Positions 1 through 11,139 of a DNA stretch of 64,000 nt are shown here, in pieces. The notes beneath the pieces are model-generated. The model saw nothing but the letters and a program-made list of their open reading frames with translations, was not told the DNA's origin and did not search any database. The stretch's first letter is position 1. Each line of letters begins with the position of its first letter. Source of the stretch: Theocolax elegans (Eukaryota > Arthropoda > Insecta > Hymenoptera > Cerocephalidae); contig CM047426.1 of assembly GCA_026168455.1 (NCBI GenBank), positions 41,744,307-41,808,306 of the forward strand, in the 5' to 3' direction. The position numbers were made by a program, and so were the translations under genes.

Positions 1-1545
1 ATCAACTGTCTCTCTACCTCGAGCAACACCGGCTGTTCGACGTGAGACAGGCGGGTTTCCGTAGAAGACACAGCGTTTAAACGGCTCTTCTGGGGGTATT
101 GGATGATATCAGATTTGGAATTGACGCTCGCAAAATGACATTAGCAGTCTTCTTTGATTTTTCAAAGGCATTCGATACTGTACCACACCTCCCTTTACTT
201 CATAAATTGAGGAGAATGGGTGTTTCAGACTCGTCCCTTACCTGGTTTCACTCTTATCTAATGGGTCGTTCACAAGCGGTGGTTGATGATGATGGTAAGA
301 TGTCGGATTGGTTGCACATTAAGGCGGGGGTACCACAGGGTAGCATACTTGATCTATTGCTTTTCTCTGTCTTTATAAATGATCTACCTAGTGTCCTCTC
401 ATGGTCATCTCACATGATCTATGCTGATGACACTACAATCTACTATGCATTCTTTCCAGCTGATATGGAGGAGGGCATTGCAAGGATCAGTTCTGATGCA
501 ACGGCTATAGCGAATTGGGCATAGTGTAATGGATTGGCTCTGAATGTAGCTAAAACTAAAGTGATGCTCTTTGGCAGCAAGGCGTTTCTCTCAAAGTATC
601 AGGTTGAAAACTTGAACAAAGTCTCGATAGCGGGAAAATTACTACCCTATGAGAAGGAAGTGAAGTATCTGGGGGTTTGGCTCTCCCCTACACTAGTTGG
701 ACCAGGCATGTGAGGCAAATTGCAAGTAATGTCCAATCTTCCCTTCGTCTGCTTAGAATGCATCGACATGCTTTGACGCAGGGAATAAGAAAATACCTTA
801 TATTGACTTTGGTTCTCCCGCACTTTGATTTTGCTGCAGCTGTATATCATAGTGTGGACAAAACTCGAGATTTGCAGCTCCAGCGTCTGCAGAATGCTTG
901 TACTAGATTTATTCATGGCAGCATTCCCAGAATGAGTTTTGTCACACCTCATAGACTTGAGTTAGGCTTGCTTTCAGTGACTAGACGAAGACAATATCTC
1001 ATTGCCACTATTGCCTTCAGGGCTCTATCGCTCTCCAATCCTCAATACCTGATCCACAGGTTTACCCCCATCAATGAAGTTACTGTTATTAGGAGATCCT
1101 CTCGTCTGCCAAAAAGAACTCTGCTGTACAGGGCACCGAGAACTGAGGCTTGGAAATGCTCCTTTACGATTGCAGCAAGTGAGCTTCTAAACTCAATTGA
1201 CTGCCCGATTTTTAATATCGACTCACTAGCTAGGTTTAAAAAACAAATGTTCGAATATCTCATGGATCTAGACAAAAATGATTGGGAATTGAGAGTGGTG
1301 CGTGATGGTCTTAATGTTTTATCTTAAACCAAAAATTAGCCAAAATAGAATAATTGACTCACCATTGTCTATATATCTTTATTATAAGTATTTTATTTTA
1401 GTAGCGTAGTCTTATTTTAATCAAAAGTGTAATAAATTATTGTAATAGTTATGTAATAGTTTTGTATTGTATTTGATACTGTATTGATTGTTAACATTTG
1501 TTTATCACAGAGGGCCAGATGGGGTTACACCCCGAGGTCTTAATA
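1..1545 (+). pseudogene. LINE reverse transcriptase, 3' fragment, copy 1
   Basis: Reverse transcriptase of a non-LTR retrotransposon (CR1/Jockey-type by general look). The frame 99-524 shows FDFSKAFDTVPH, the GVPQGSIL block and the catalytic YADDT box. An in-frame TAG after residue 141 (about 522) interrupts it, but the same frame continues with NGLALN and KTKVMLFG. A frameshift near 680-700 moves the C-terminal part to 677-1327 (216 aa, SYL/thumb-type downstream region). The endonuclease and 5' part are absent. It ends in a 3' UTR and a (TCTA)n tail typical of LINE 3' ends. The element is dead: one nonsense codon and one frameshift at least. Clade assignment is uncertain. Confidence 0.9.
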
Positions 1546-1597
1546 AAATTTTATCTATCTATCTATCTATCTATCTATATATATATATATACATATA
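1546..1597 (+). repeat. LINE 3' microsatellite tail, copy 1
   Basis: Polyadenylation-like AATAAAATTT is followed by about seven TCTA units and then a TA run. This is a LINE-type simple-repeat tail rather than poly(A). Confidence 0.85.
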
Positions 1598-1642
1598 TGG
1601 GCTATATCACGTGAAGTGATTTATTTGAAAAACTTGTATATA

Positions 1643-3187
1643 ATCAACTGTCTCTCTACCTCGAGCAACACCGGCTGTTCGACGTGAGACAGGCGGGTTT
1701 CCGTAGAAGACACAGCGTTTAAACGGCTCTTCTGGGGGTATTGGATGATATCAGATTTGGAATTGACGCTCGCAAAATGACATTAGCAGTCTTCTTTGAT
1801 TTTTCAAAGGCATTCGATACTGTACCACACCTCCCTTTACTTCATAAATTGAGGAGAATGGGTGTTTCAGACTCGTCCCTTACCTGGTTTCACTCTTATC
1901 TAATGGGTCGTTCACAAGCGGTGGTTGATGATGATGGTAAGATGTCGGATTGGTTGCACATTAAGGCGGGGGTACCACAGGGTAGCATACTTGATCTATT
2001 GCTTTTCTCTGTCTTTATAAATGATCTACCTAGTGTCCTCTCATGGTCATCTCACATGATCTATGCTGATGACACTACAATCTACTATGCATTCTTTCCA
2101 GCTGATATGGAGGAGGGCATTGCAAGGATCAGTTCTGATGCAACGGCTATAGCGAATTGGGCATAGTGTAATGGATTGGCTCTGAATGTAGCTAAAACTA
2201 AAGTGATGCTCTTTGGCAGCAAGGCGTTTCTCTCAAAGTATCAGGTTGAAAACTTGAACAAAGTCTCGATAGCGGGAAAATTACTACCCTATGAGAAGGA
2301 AGTGAAGTATCTGGGGGTTTGGCTCTCCCCTACACTAGTTGGACCAGGCATGTGAGGCAAATTGCAAGTAATGTCCAATCTTCCCTTCGTCTGCTTAGAA
2401 TGCATCGACATGCTTTGACGCAGGGAATAAGAAAATACCTTATATTGACTTTGGTTCTCCCGCACTTTGATTTTGCTGCAGCTGTATATCATAGTGTGGA
2501 CAAAACTCGAGATTTGCAGCTCCAGCGTCTGCAGAATGCTTGTACTAGATTTATTCATGGCAGCATTCCCAGAATGAGTTTTGTCACACCTCATAGACTT
2601 GAGTTAGGCTTGCTTTCAGTGACTAGACGAAGACAATATCTCATTGCCACTATTGCCTTCAGGGCTCTATCGCTCTCCAATCCTCAATACCTGATCCACA
2701 GGTTTACCCCCATCAATGAAGTTACTGTTATTAGGAGATCCTCTCGTCTGCCAAAAAGAACTCTGCTGTACAGGGCACCGAGAACTGAGGCTTGGAAATG
2801 CTCCTTTACGATTGCAGCAAGTGAGCTTCTAAACTCAATTGACTGCCCGATTTTTAATATCGACTCACTAGCTAGGTTTAAAAAACAAATGTTCGAATAT
2901 CTCATGGATCTAGACAAAAATGATTGGGAATTGAGAGTGGTGCGTGATGGTCTTAATGTTTTATCTTAAACCAAAAATTAGCCAAAATAGAATAATTGAC
3001 TCACCATTGTCTATATATCTTTATTATAAGTATTTTATTTTAGTAGCGTAGTCTTATTTTAATCAAAAGTGTAATAAATTATTGTAATAGTTATGTAATA
3101 GTTTTGTATTGTATTTGATACTGTATTGATTGTTAACATTTGTTTATCACAGAGGGCCAGATGGGGTTACACCCCGAGGTCTTAATA
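1643..3187 (+). pseudogene. LINE reverse transcriptase, 3' fragment, copy 2
   Basis: Same content as the first copy, 1642 bp downstream: frames 1741-2166 (FDFSKAFDT, GVPQGSI, YADDT) and 2319-2969 (C-terminal region). It carries the same in-frame TAG and the same frameshift, which shows that the duplication happened after inactivation. The upstream flank (1599-1642) is the start of the foldback MITE that also follows this copy at 3243. Confidence 0.9.
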
Positions 3188-3240
3188 AAATTTTATCTAT
3201 CTATCTATCTATCTATCTATATATATATATATATACATAT
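3188..3240 (+). repeat. LINE 3' microsatellite tail, copy 2
   Basis: (TCTA)n followed by a TA run that is one TA unit longer than in the first copy. This is the only difference I noticed between the two copies. Confidence 0.85.
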
Positions 3241-3925
3241 ATGGGCTATATCACGTGAAGTGATTTAGTCGAAAAATAAAAATTTTTTTTCTGGTGGAAT
3301 CTTTTAGAAATGGGTTAAAAAAGATGTAGCTAAATTTGTAGAGCGCTATTTTAATTACGTTTAATGCTGCTAGCAATTAAAAAATTGAAATTTAATGAAA
3401 TTTTTTACTTTTGAACTTTATTTTACTTTAGTAAATTTGTAGTATTGTTTTTGTCCAAAAATGTCCATATCTTGGACCAGAATTGTCTGCCAGTCTCCAG
3501 CTACAGACAAAATAAAAGGTAATTTTTCAACGTTTACATAGATTTTTGGTTTGGAAAAAAAAAATTGTGGCAAAACTCATTTTTTTTGCATTTTAAGGTT
3601 TATTTTATGTCTAGCAGGTACCTATATATATAATTGGGGCAATTAAAGTTTTTTAACAGATTCTACAGAAAATTTCCAAACTTTCTTGTATTTAACATGT
3701 ATGACAAAAAATCAATAGGATTTGGGTTATAAAACGATAAATATAGTTAAAAAATAAAAAATTTCATTAAATTTCAATTTTTTGATAGCTAGCAACGTTA
3801 AACGTAATTAAAATAGAGCTCTAAAAATTTAGCTACATCTTTTTTAACCCATTTCTGAAAGATTCCACCAAAAAAATATTTTATTTTTTTACTGGATCAT
3901 TTCACGTGGAACACCCCATATATAT
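3241..3925. mobile_element. Foldback MITE with ~180-bp inverted ends
   Basis: The left end (GGGCTATATCACGTGAAGTG at 3243) and the right end (…CACGTGGAACACCCC at about 3905-3920) are inverted copies. Shared inverted blocks include GGTGGAATCTTT, AAATGGGTTAAAAAAGATG, GATGTAGCTAAATTT, ATTTTAATTACGTTTAA and AAATTGAAATTTAATG, covering about 180 bp on each side of a ~300-bp spacer. No coding capacity. It lies in a TATATA context, so TA target duplications are likely (Tc1/mariner type, inferred). The same left end occurs at 1599 between the two LINE copies. Confidence 0.85.
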
Positions 3926-4254
3926 ATTTTTTATACCGTGGGCGTAAATGAGATTTTTTAAAGAAGAGCAATGCGCAAAATGTGTTTTTACGCACACTGT
4001 ACCAGAAGATAATTGTTTTAAAATTAAAAAGTTGTACATTCTCATGAAAAATCATAAAATAATATTTTTATATGTTATGTTTGGTAAGCAAAATTTAATA
4101 AGAAATGTATGTTAAGTAATCAAATGTTTTTCATTTATATTTAAGTTTAATTTACTATTGATTAAATAATTAAATAATTACAATATTAGTCATTATATTC
4201 ACTTAAATGGATTGATCATTATGTACAAGTTCTAAAAGTAGCCTTGCAAGTGTT

Positions 4255-4324
4255 GCGATATAGCGTAGTGGTTAGAGCGTTTACTTTTCATGCGTGCATC
4301 CGGGGTTCGTTTCCCGCTGTAGGT
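4255..4324 (+). other. tRNA-like relic or SINE head
   Basis: An A-box-like TAGCGTAGTGG (4261) with GGTTAGAGC and a B-box-like GGTTCGTTTCC (4304) are spaced as in a tRNA gene. Anticodon and acceptor stems do not pair convincingly, so I read it as a tRNA-derived relic or SINE head rather than a functional tRNA. Confidence 0.45.
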
Positions 4325-4359
4325 TATAACTTTTCTTAACTCCGTGCGCAAAATTCGAT

Positions 4360-4745
4360 TTTGCGCACGCATTTGAGTGCGCAACATAGTACATTCCCAC
4401 ACTAGTGCGCAAAATAAACTTTTCCTGCAATAGTGCTCAAAATTATCAGAGACAAAGTGATTTCAACCCTGTACCACCTTTTCACCCTCGCTTTGCTCGG
4501 GCGCAAACATCGGTTCGGGGTGAAATAATTTTTTCTCTTATAATTGTGAGTACTGTTGCAGGAAAATTTTATTTTACCCACTATTGCAGCAGTGTACTAT
4601 CTCGCTCGCTCAAATGTCAGCGCAAAATGAAATGTTTGCGCAATTCGTTAGGAAAAATAGTATACGATACACGTGCGCATAGGTGATTCCCACACGAGTC
4701 GGATTTGCCACTCGAGCGAAGCGAGCACTTGTATCGTAATGTACT
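4360..4745. mobile_element. Degenerate foldback element
   Basis: An inner inverted repeat (AAAATAAACTTTTCCTGCAA at 4409 against its near reverse complement at about 4555-4575) surrounds a spacer with the hairpin word CTCGCTTTGCTCG. The outer parts repeat TGCGCAAAAT in both orientations. CGAGCGAAGCGAG at 4714 is a similar hairpin word. No coding frame is supported. Confidence 0.6.
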
Positions 4746-4879
4746 ATTCTTTGCGATTTGTGTTAAATATTTATGTAACAAATTTTAAATAATTAATATA
4801 TGTATAAAATGTCATGTATAAATATAAAAAATGTTTTACAATTTTTTTTAATAATAAAATTTCGTTTTTACTGTTTATT

Positions 4880-5515
4880 AAATTGAACGTATTGTTTGTA
4901 AAGATTTTTGTAAGGATTCTTGAAAGACTTCTGCAAGATTTATTAAAAGCTTTATACATCTTATCAAGAATTCTTGCAGAAAAATCCCGCTAGATGCTTG
5001 TATAAAGTTTTCATGAATGCTTCTTGAAAGGTTTAAGAATCTTTTCACTAGCTTACTGGAAAGTTGTTGGAAGAAATATTTCCACAATATTTCTTGAATG
5101 ATTTCTGCAATGTTTCGCGAAAGCTTGTAGCCGTCAATGTGCTCCGGACATTTTTAGTTTGCAGCAATATTTCATGAAAGCTTTCTGATAGATTACTTAA
5201 ACCTTTATACACCCTAACAAGAAATGTTGCAGAAGGTTTTCTGTAGATGCTTGCATAAAGTTTTTATGAAAGCTTCCTGATGGGTTTAGAAAACTTTCCG
5301 ATAACTTCCTGGAAACTTGTGGGAAGCTTCCTAGAAATATTCCCGCACTATTTTTTGTAAGATGCCTACAATATTCCGTGGAATAAGCTTGTAGCCGTCA
5401 ATGTGCCCCGGACATTTTTAGTTTGCAACAATATTTCATGAAAGCTTTCGGATAGATTCCGAATCTTTCATGGAAGCTTGCTGCATGCTTGCTGCAATCT
5501 TTCATGCTGTGTGGG
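4880..5515. repeat. Word array A (CTTTC/GAAAG, AATATTTC words) with CCCACACAGC end
   Basis: Short words such as TTCATGAAAGCTTTC, CTTGAAAG, GATTCTTG and AATATTTC recur irregularly on both strands. A segment containing GCTTGTAGCCGTCAATGTGC is present twice (5123 and 5389, period ~266 bp). The array stops at 5504-5515 with ATGCTGTGTGGG, i.e. CCCACACAGCAT read from the minus strand. The same end occurs at 14269-14280. Interpreted as the terminus and subterminal repeats of a CACTA-like DNA transposon. Confidence 0.7.
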
Positions 5516-5686
5516 ATTTGAGCATTATATATAATGATAAAAAACTAATTTAATAAATTAATGAACACATATTTCCGATGTATTTTTTTATCTCTTTCGA
5601 ATGCCGTTAACAGAATAGTGCAAAACTTTTTAAAGTTATTAACATCTTTTTCCAAAAAAATGTTTATAACTTTAAAAAAAAGGTTT

Positions 5687-5900
5687 CCCGCGTAAAAATC
5701 CGAAAGTTTGGGCCAAACTTCGCCCAAGTTTATGTTTGTATAAACTTGGGGCAAACTTCGGCAATGAGACTATGCCAAACTTGACAACTCACGCATTCCA
5801 AGTTTGGGAGAAGTTTGCAAAAGTTATGCCAAACTTCCTACAAAGTTCTTATAAAGTATTTTGTTATTGGCTGAAATATGGGACAAATTTGTCCAAAGTA
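5687..5900. repeat. Word array B (AAGTTTGG/CCAAACTT) with CCC end
   Basis: Starts with CCCGCGTAAAAATCC. The palindromic pair AAGTTTGG / CCAAACTT then recurs at least eight times in both orientations over 200 bp without a fixed period. No coding frame is credible; the frames seen here are made of the words. Confidence 0.65.
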
Positions 5901-7027
5901 TGGCGCAAGTGTAGGATTACTTTTGCTACACTTTATTTTTAGGTTATATTAATTATAAAATTTGAAAAGAAAAGAAATAAAAAATAATTTAATATTACCC
6001 GATTTACACCTGAAAGAAAATGCATACATATTTTTCCAAAAGATTCCAAGGTCCTCGGTGAATTTCATCCTCTTCATCTAAGTCGTCGCAGCACGTCATT
6101 TCAAGTCGACGTTGAGGGTTAGACTGATGCATCGGCGTCAAGAAAAATTTCTTAGTGACCAGTAAACAAGGAGTCATTTGTTTGATGGTTACTAAGGGAC
6201 GTTTGTGAAATTTGCTTGACGACCAGCAAACTTAACCAATTTCTGCTAGACTATAATAAAATAGAAATTTCTAGTTTTTATTGTGTTTAAATCAAATAAT
6301 ATTTGCACCATCGTTGGTTAATTGCTTTAGGAGTTAATTTAGTGTTACTAATGTACTCTTACGACGTATAAACACTTATGAAAGTAGAATACCTTTTAAG
6401 TAATGTAGAAATGAAAACATAAATCGTATTTCCTATTTCGAATTGATTGTACGTAATAATTTGTTACTATAAAATAATAGTCAAGGACTAATATTTGATT
6501 TAACTGCACAAACTAATTAATATTGACCGCTGTGGCGTTATACACTCAAATCATTTATAAATCTTACCCGTTATTTTACTTTAAAATTTGTAAAAGCCCA
6601 TGATATACATAAGCAAGTGTAATGTATTATATGTAATGCGAATTATGACATATTATAGGCCAACGCGTGGTGCAAGTTTGAGGGATCAAACTATTGGGAA
6701 CTTGAATGTAACCTTTGATTTTTAATCTTTAATTACGGATATAAAATAATTGAGAGTGATATCAAACGTAATTATAGTTTACTTTTATAATATTAATAAA
6801 ACATTCTGCGAATCATTAAACCTTGCCGTGTTGACGTGAACAAACTTTAATTCACATTGTTCTCTTCCAATTGTATATAACGGAGATTTTCTTTACACAT
6901 TTGAAATGTGCGCTTTTGTATCCATTTTAAGTACCCAAAAACTAAAAGAGTAAACATTTTTAATTGTTCGATTTCAACTAGGGATGTTTGACATTCATAA
7001 TTTCCGTCCTCGACCTAGTTCATGATA
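5901..7027. other. AT-rich non-coding stretch
   Basis: No supported gene. Around 6155-6235 the phrase GTGACCAGTAAAC / GACGACCAGCAAAC recurs, a small degenerate word cluster. The rest is unremarkable AT-rich sequence. Confidence 0.5.
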
Positions 7028-8064
7028 CACTGAGAAAGATGCTATAATAAAATTTGCAACGTTTTTAATAAAAATTACTATGTTTTATAATACTCGCTGT
7101 ATATATTTGCATTATGAAAGGTTTTATAATATTTTAAATAAACATTATTATTAGCATAATAAAAGTACCAAAAGATGAAGCAAAATTTATCAATTGAGTT
7201 TTATAAAAATTACTATCTTACATAACAAAAATCATGAAATATAAAAATTATAATTTAGTGAACGAAATTTACTAGGAAACATAGTAAATTTTATTACGCA
7301 ATATAGCAAAATTTGTGACTTTCATAGTAATACTTGATATATATTTTTGTGTAAATGATAATTATTACATAATAAACAATTTCTGAATATGTTTTTACTA
7401 TGTAATGTAATAAAGTTTCTTATTAAAAATAATAAAATTTGTCATGTCAATAAGAAAATTGGTACATAAGGAAAATACACCATCTCTACGTAACCTCAAG
7501 AATTTCAGTATATATTGTCAATAATTGCGGATAAATACATTTCTTTTTTTACATTATCTTTACGGGGTAATGTTTAATCAATAAAAAATATTAATAAATG
7601 TAGTATCGCAACAAATAAATGTAATAAACAAAATATACAAGTTTTCGTGAATCACAAAAATACATGTGAGGGCGATTCGAATCAACAGAAATAAAATTAT
7701 CCGGCGGCGCAGGCGGTAAGGTGCAGGACTTCTACTCGAAGGATCGTCGGTTCGAATCTCGATCTCTGACTCGGTTTATTTTCTGATGATTTTCATAAAT
7801 ATTATTTGTATGTATTTCAAATTGTAAATAATAAAGTATTAAATAATAATAAAATAAATGTATAAGGGACGTTAAAATATAAACAGATGAAATAAGTAGA
7901 AATTTATTTTTAATTCGACTCTTTCTCGAAATAATATTTACATTTCAAATTTTACTACAAAACAGCAATTTTTATTAAAAGTACAATATGTCCACCGATT
8001 ACTATGTTTCATAGTAATTTTTATTAGAATATTTAATAATTTTTATTATACATTTTTCTCAATG
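7028..8064. mobile_element. Word-array element with CACTGAGAAA-type inverted ends, TA-flanked
   Basis: Left end CACTGAGAAAGATG (7028), right end the reverse complement of CATTGAGAAAAATG (8051-8064), both flanked by TA. Inside both ends the words AATAAAATTT, TTACTATG and CATAGTAAT recur many times in both orientations, at 7040-7450 and 7930-8050. The middle holds a tRNA-like relic. No transposase frame. Size 1037 bp. This end structure fits a non-autonomous CACTA/EnSpm-like element with subterminal repeats (inference from end sequence and architecture). Confidence 0.6.
7700..7771 (+). other. tRNA-Arg-like relic or SINE head
   Basis: A-box-like GGCGCAGGCGGTAAGGTG, anticodon-arm-like GGACTTCTACTCGAAGG (reminiscent of tRNA-Arg with TCT anticodon) and B box GGTTCGAATCT (7749). 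Arms are imperfect, so a tRNA-derived retroposon or decayed tRNA gene is more likely than a working tRNA. Confidence 0.5.
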
Positions 8065-8796
8065 TACACTAACAACAAATTATTAACAAATTTTCACTAA
8101 TAAAAGTAGTAATGCATTTTTCGAAATAATAGTCTTTGAAAAGTAATAAATGGAACAAATATTTATATATATATATACTGTTTCTTTTTCATCTGGAGGT
8201 AATTTGCAGTAAGTATAGATTCGATTAAAAAAAAGTAACCTCTAATATTCTAATTTGTTTAAAAGTTATGAAAAAAATAAGAATTAATAGAAATGTAGAC
8301 CAAAATTTACTATTATAGTTATTAATGATTTTTTAAGCCAAAATTTTTTAAAATCGTATCTATTTGACTTGATCGCAACTTTTTGCTCAATTTGAGTTTA
8401 AGTACCTATCTAAATATTTCCGAGTTACAAGCGATTAAACATTAGCATGTTTTTCCACATTTTTTCACGAAGCACATACAACTATTCTTAAATCAGAGTA
8501 TGAGATTGTGTTTCCTGACGATTCTTTCATATTTTTGTACTAGTAGGCGTTTTCCTTAAACAAAATCAAGATCAGTTTCCCATTGTTAAATACTCTACTT
8601 GCTAGTTGAAAGTTAATCTTTTTTCATCATTAAATTAGTAGGAATTAACGTAATAGGAAGTGGTAGAAGGTTGCGCTATGATCATTTTATATCATTTGTA
8701 ATTTTTTTCTTTGTTTTTTAATCTTGTAATTTAAAGTATAATCTCAACAGCTTTTTGCTAACTTAATATTTTTTTTAACTAACATTTTCTTTTCAG
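8065..8796. other. AT-rich non-coding stretch
   Basis: Nothing supported. The last 40 bases are a pyrimidine-rich tract ending TTTTCTTTTCAG, the splice acceptor of the following exon. Confidence 0.5.
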
Positions 8797-9022
8797 AATA
8801 TCATTCACGTAGGTTATAGAATATTTATTTACAAGAAGGCGTGGATAAAATTAAAACAGTCAACAAAATGTAGCTTATTTGTTAAAAATTTCTCTCATAA
8901 TTTATGGACTACTGAACAGTTAGCGAATAGATGCTTGAATATTACGGAAACATTAAAAAAAGTTGCAGTAAGAGAGTCTCCAAGAAAAGTTTTATCGCCA
9001 AAAAAGGTGAAGGTAATTAAAA
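8797..9022 (+). pseudogene. BEN-domain-like exon (possible gene relic)
   Basis: The frame is open from directly after a canonical acceptor (pyrimidine tract, TTTTCAG ending at 8796) to a perfect donor GTAAGT at 9023. The ~75-residue translation contains FVKNFSHNLWTTEQLANRC followed by a Lys/Arg-rich stretch and LSPKKVKVI. This matches my memory of the BEN domain (DNA/protein-interaction module): conserved FVK, LW and a late SPKK block. BEN-domain fragments are common in insect genomes, including in repeated gene families. Whether this exon is expressed cannot be seen here; no flanking exon in the right order is evident, so I treat it as a relic. The alternative is an active exon of a gene extending outside the readable structure. 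Confidence 0.5.
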
Positions 9023-9246
9023 GTAAGTAATTAACATTTATTCTCATGTATTCGTACACAAAACAGAGAATTTATATTATAAAAATCTTGTATTTTTTAA
9101 ATATAAGATTTAGTCGACATTTTCGAAGCACAGTAATTTTCGCTTTTTAGTTTGTCAATTCGACATTTCGTTTCGCAAATCATTCTAATACGTTTAACAA
9201 ATAACACAAATATGTTGAAAAAGAATTTCGAATTTTAATGAAAAAG

Positions 9247-9722
9247 CAGCCTGTATATTTCTTGTTTATTATGCAGTATGCAAATAATTTCCAACAATTA
9301 GTTTGCTTCAGATATTGGTTGCGAAATGTCAAACCTGAATATGTAGAGAACAGTGATATCGATGGTAAAATACTGTTGGTAATATGAGGAAGTTTCTGAG
9401 TGAAGAAATTGCATTTCAAGTAAAGCAATATAAAGCTGTGAATGCGGAGGAAAGCGGAAAAGAAAGTTAAATCTTGCTCGTCAAAATCGATTAAGTAGTG
9501 ATTCTGATTCTGAAACAGATTGAAAAATAAACAAAGTATTAGAAGAAAAATCAGAGCAACAAAAAAAAAACATTGGCAGCAGTACATTAAAAAATAATAA
9601 TAATTTTTCAAAACAACATAAATTAACAGATAATGAATTGATAGAATTATTAAACGATAAAGAAAAAGAAGTTGCACCACGTCAATTTATGAATGATGTA
9701 GAAAAAGAGGAAGATGAACAGG
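9247..9722 (+). pseudogene. Broken acidic/Lys-rich exon pieces near the BEN exon
   Basis: The frame from 9471 encodes an acidic Ser/Asp run (LSSDSDSETD), one in-frame TGA at about 9521, then a Glu/Lys/Asn-rich segment ending EKEEDEQ directly before a GTAATA donor-like site at 9722. Upstream, 9280-9450 shows coding-like scraps in shifting frames (for example VKPEYVENSDIDGK). Acidic linkers of this type precede BEN domains in the protein families I remember, but here the order is reversed relative to the BEN exon. Likely a decayed paralogous copy. Confidence 0.3.
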
Positions 9723-11139
9723 TAATAGTATATAAGCAACCAAATGTAATCTGTAATTATATATTATAAGTGAATAATAGATATGAGGAAAAGTGTGTGA
9801 AGTCAAAGAGGAAGGAGGGTAAGGAGAGTCATTTTTGTCAGTGGTTTCTATAAATTTTCGGGTAAATGTTAAAAGTTAGTGGCGATCTGCAGAAGGAGAA
9901 AGGGTAATTTTTTTAGTAGTATTCAAATGTCAAGTTAAAGGTTTAAAATGTTACACTTCATATCGATTGCTCCGAAAATTCTGCACTTATTCATGTTTTT
10001 CGTGAGAAAGTATAATCAGGACTATCTATACGAGACTATGAGTAGAAGCTATCGATATGTTCTCCAGGTTATATGCAGTGCTTATTGAACCACTGCCTCT
10101 GACACCCATCTACTTAATAGTATATATTTAGTTTCGCAGATTGGCACCGGTTGAGAGCGTAAAAAGAGCGAAATAAAATAAAATAAAATAAAACAATCAG
10201 TTAACACTTTTACTAGACAAAAAATATTAGACAATAATTGAATTGAACAATCTTATGTGACAATTAGTGGTTGATATAAATTTTAAAAAATATACATCTA
10301 CTTATTACTAATGTTTATATTTCTTGCAGTGCAACATACCTAAAAATCGTAGCTTGGTCGCTTCTTTTCGGTATCTTGCGCTGTAAAATACATTTCATAA
10401 TTGGTACGTAAAGGCTTTTTTATGAAACTCGATTAAGCCCTCGCCTTCGGCTCGGTTCGAAAACTTCTCGTTCCGAAAATAAATTTACGAATACCCGTTA
10501 AGAAATCTACTATTTAGTGTCTATTATATAACTTTTAACCGAAGAAAGTTATAAGTATTTTATTTCAAATTTCGCGCACAAATTTTCTGCAACATAATAA
10601 TAATATTTATAAAATAAAATGCTAAAATACTTAAATACTCGTAATAATAACAGGTTTATTATTTTTCAGAATAGATTGACTGATGACCAAAAAGACGATT
10701 AAAATGCACCACTATTTCTTTTCACTATACTGTGGCTATATTTGAAGGAGGATTAAGCATCATTTTATTAAGCGAGATAAATACATTCTATATTCAATGT
10801 AAAGATTACGCAGTTTATAAAAGGGATTATTATATAAGTTATAATTATAAATTAAGTTTAAAAGTGTTCACATCACATTTAATTAATATTAGTTGTAGAA
10901 AAAACATTATGATGAATCGAGACTGTTGATTACTTAATATTAATTATAAAAAAAGCGTTATGATGAAACGAGATTGTTTCTTCAATACAAAAAACTAAAG
11001 TGTTTCTTAAACACAATTGTTGTACACATAAATAAAGACTATTGTGGTAACAAATAAAAAAATTTTTCTTCAAATAATATCTTTACACATAATTTTCTTT
11101 TCTAAATAATTAATTATATACTTACATATATTTACTAAT
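9723..11139. other. Non-coding stretch with (AAATA)n and a hairpin MITE scrap
   Basis: Contains an AAATA microsatellite at about 10172-10197 and, at 10425-10480, CCCTCGCCTTCGGCTCGG with its self-complementary neighbours, similar to the hairpin words at 4485 and 4714. No supported gene. Confidence 0.5.

Larger units (their letters stand above)
1..3242 (+). repeat. Tandem duplication of a LINE fragment, period 1642 bp
   Basis: Position 1 onward reappears at 1643 onward. The two units look identical base for base in all parts I compared, apart from one extra TA in the second microsatellite tail (the GGGCTATATCACGTG flank is at 1599 and at 3243, 1644 apart). The repeated unit includes the non-LINE flank after the tail, so this is a segmental tandem duplication rather than two independent insertions. 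The first copy starts at the window edge, so the array may extend further left. An assembly duplication is possible. Confidence 0.93.

Noticed and set aside
4255..4324. Functional tRNA gene
   Set aside because: A and B boxes are present but acceptor and anticodon stems do not pair; treated as relic.
9180..9680. 166-aa open frame on the minus strand
   Set aside because: Hydrophobic low-complexity translation is the shadow of the A-rich, Lys/Glu/Asn-coding relic on the plus strand; no domain and no splice or start context.
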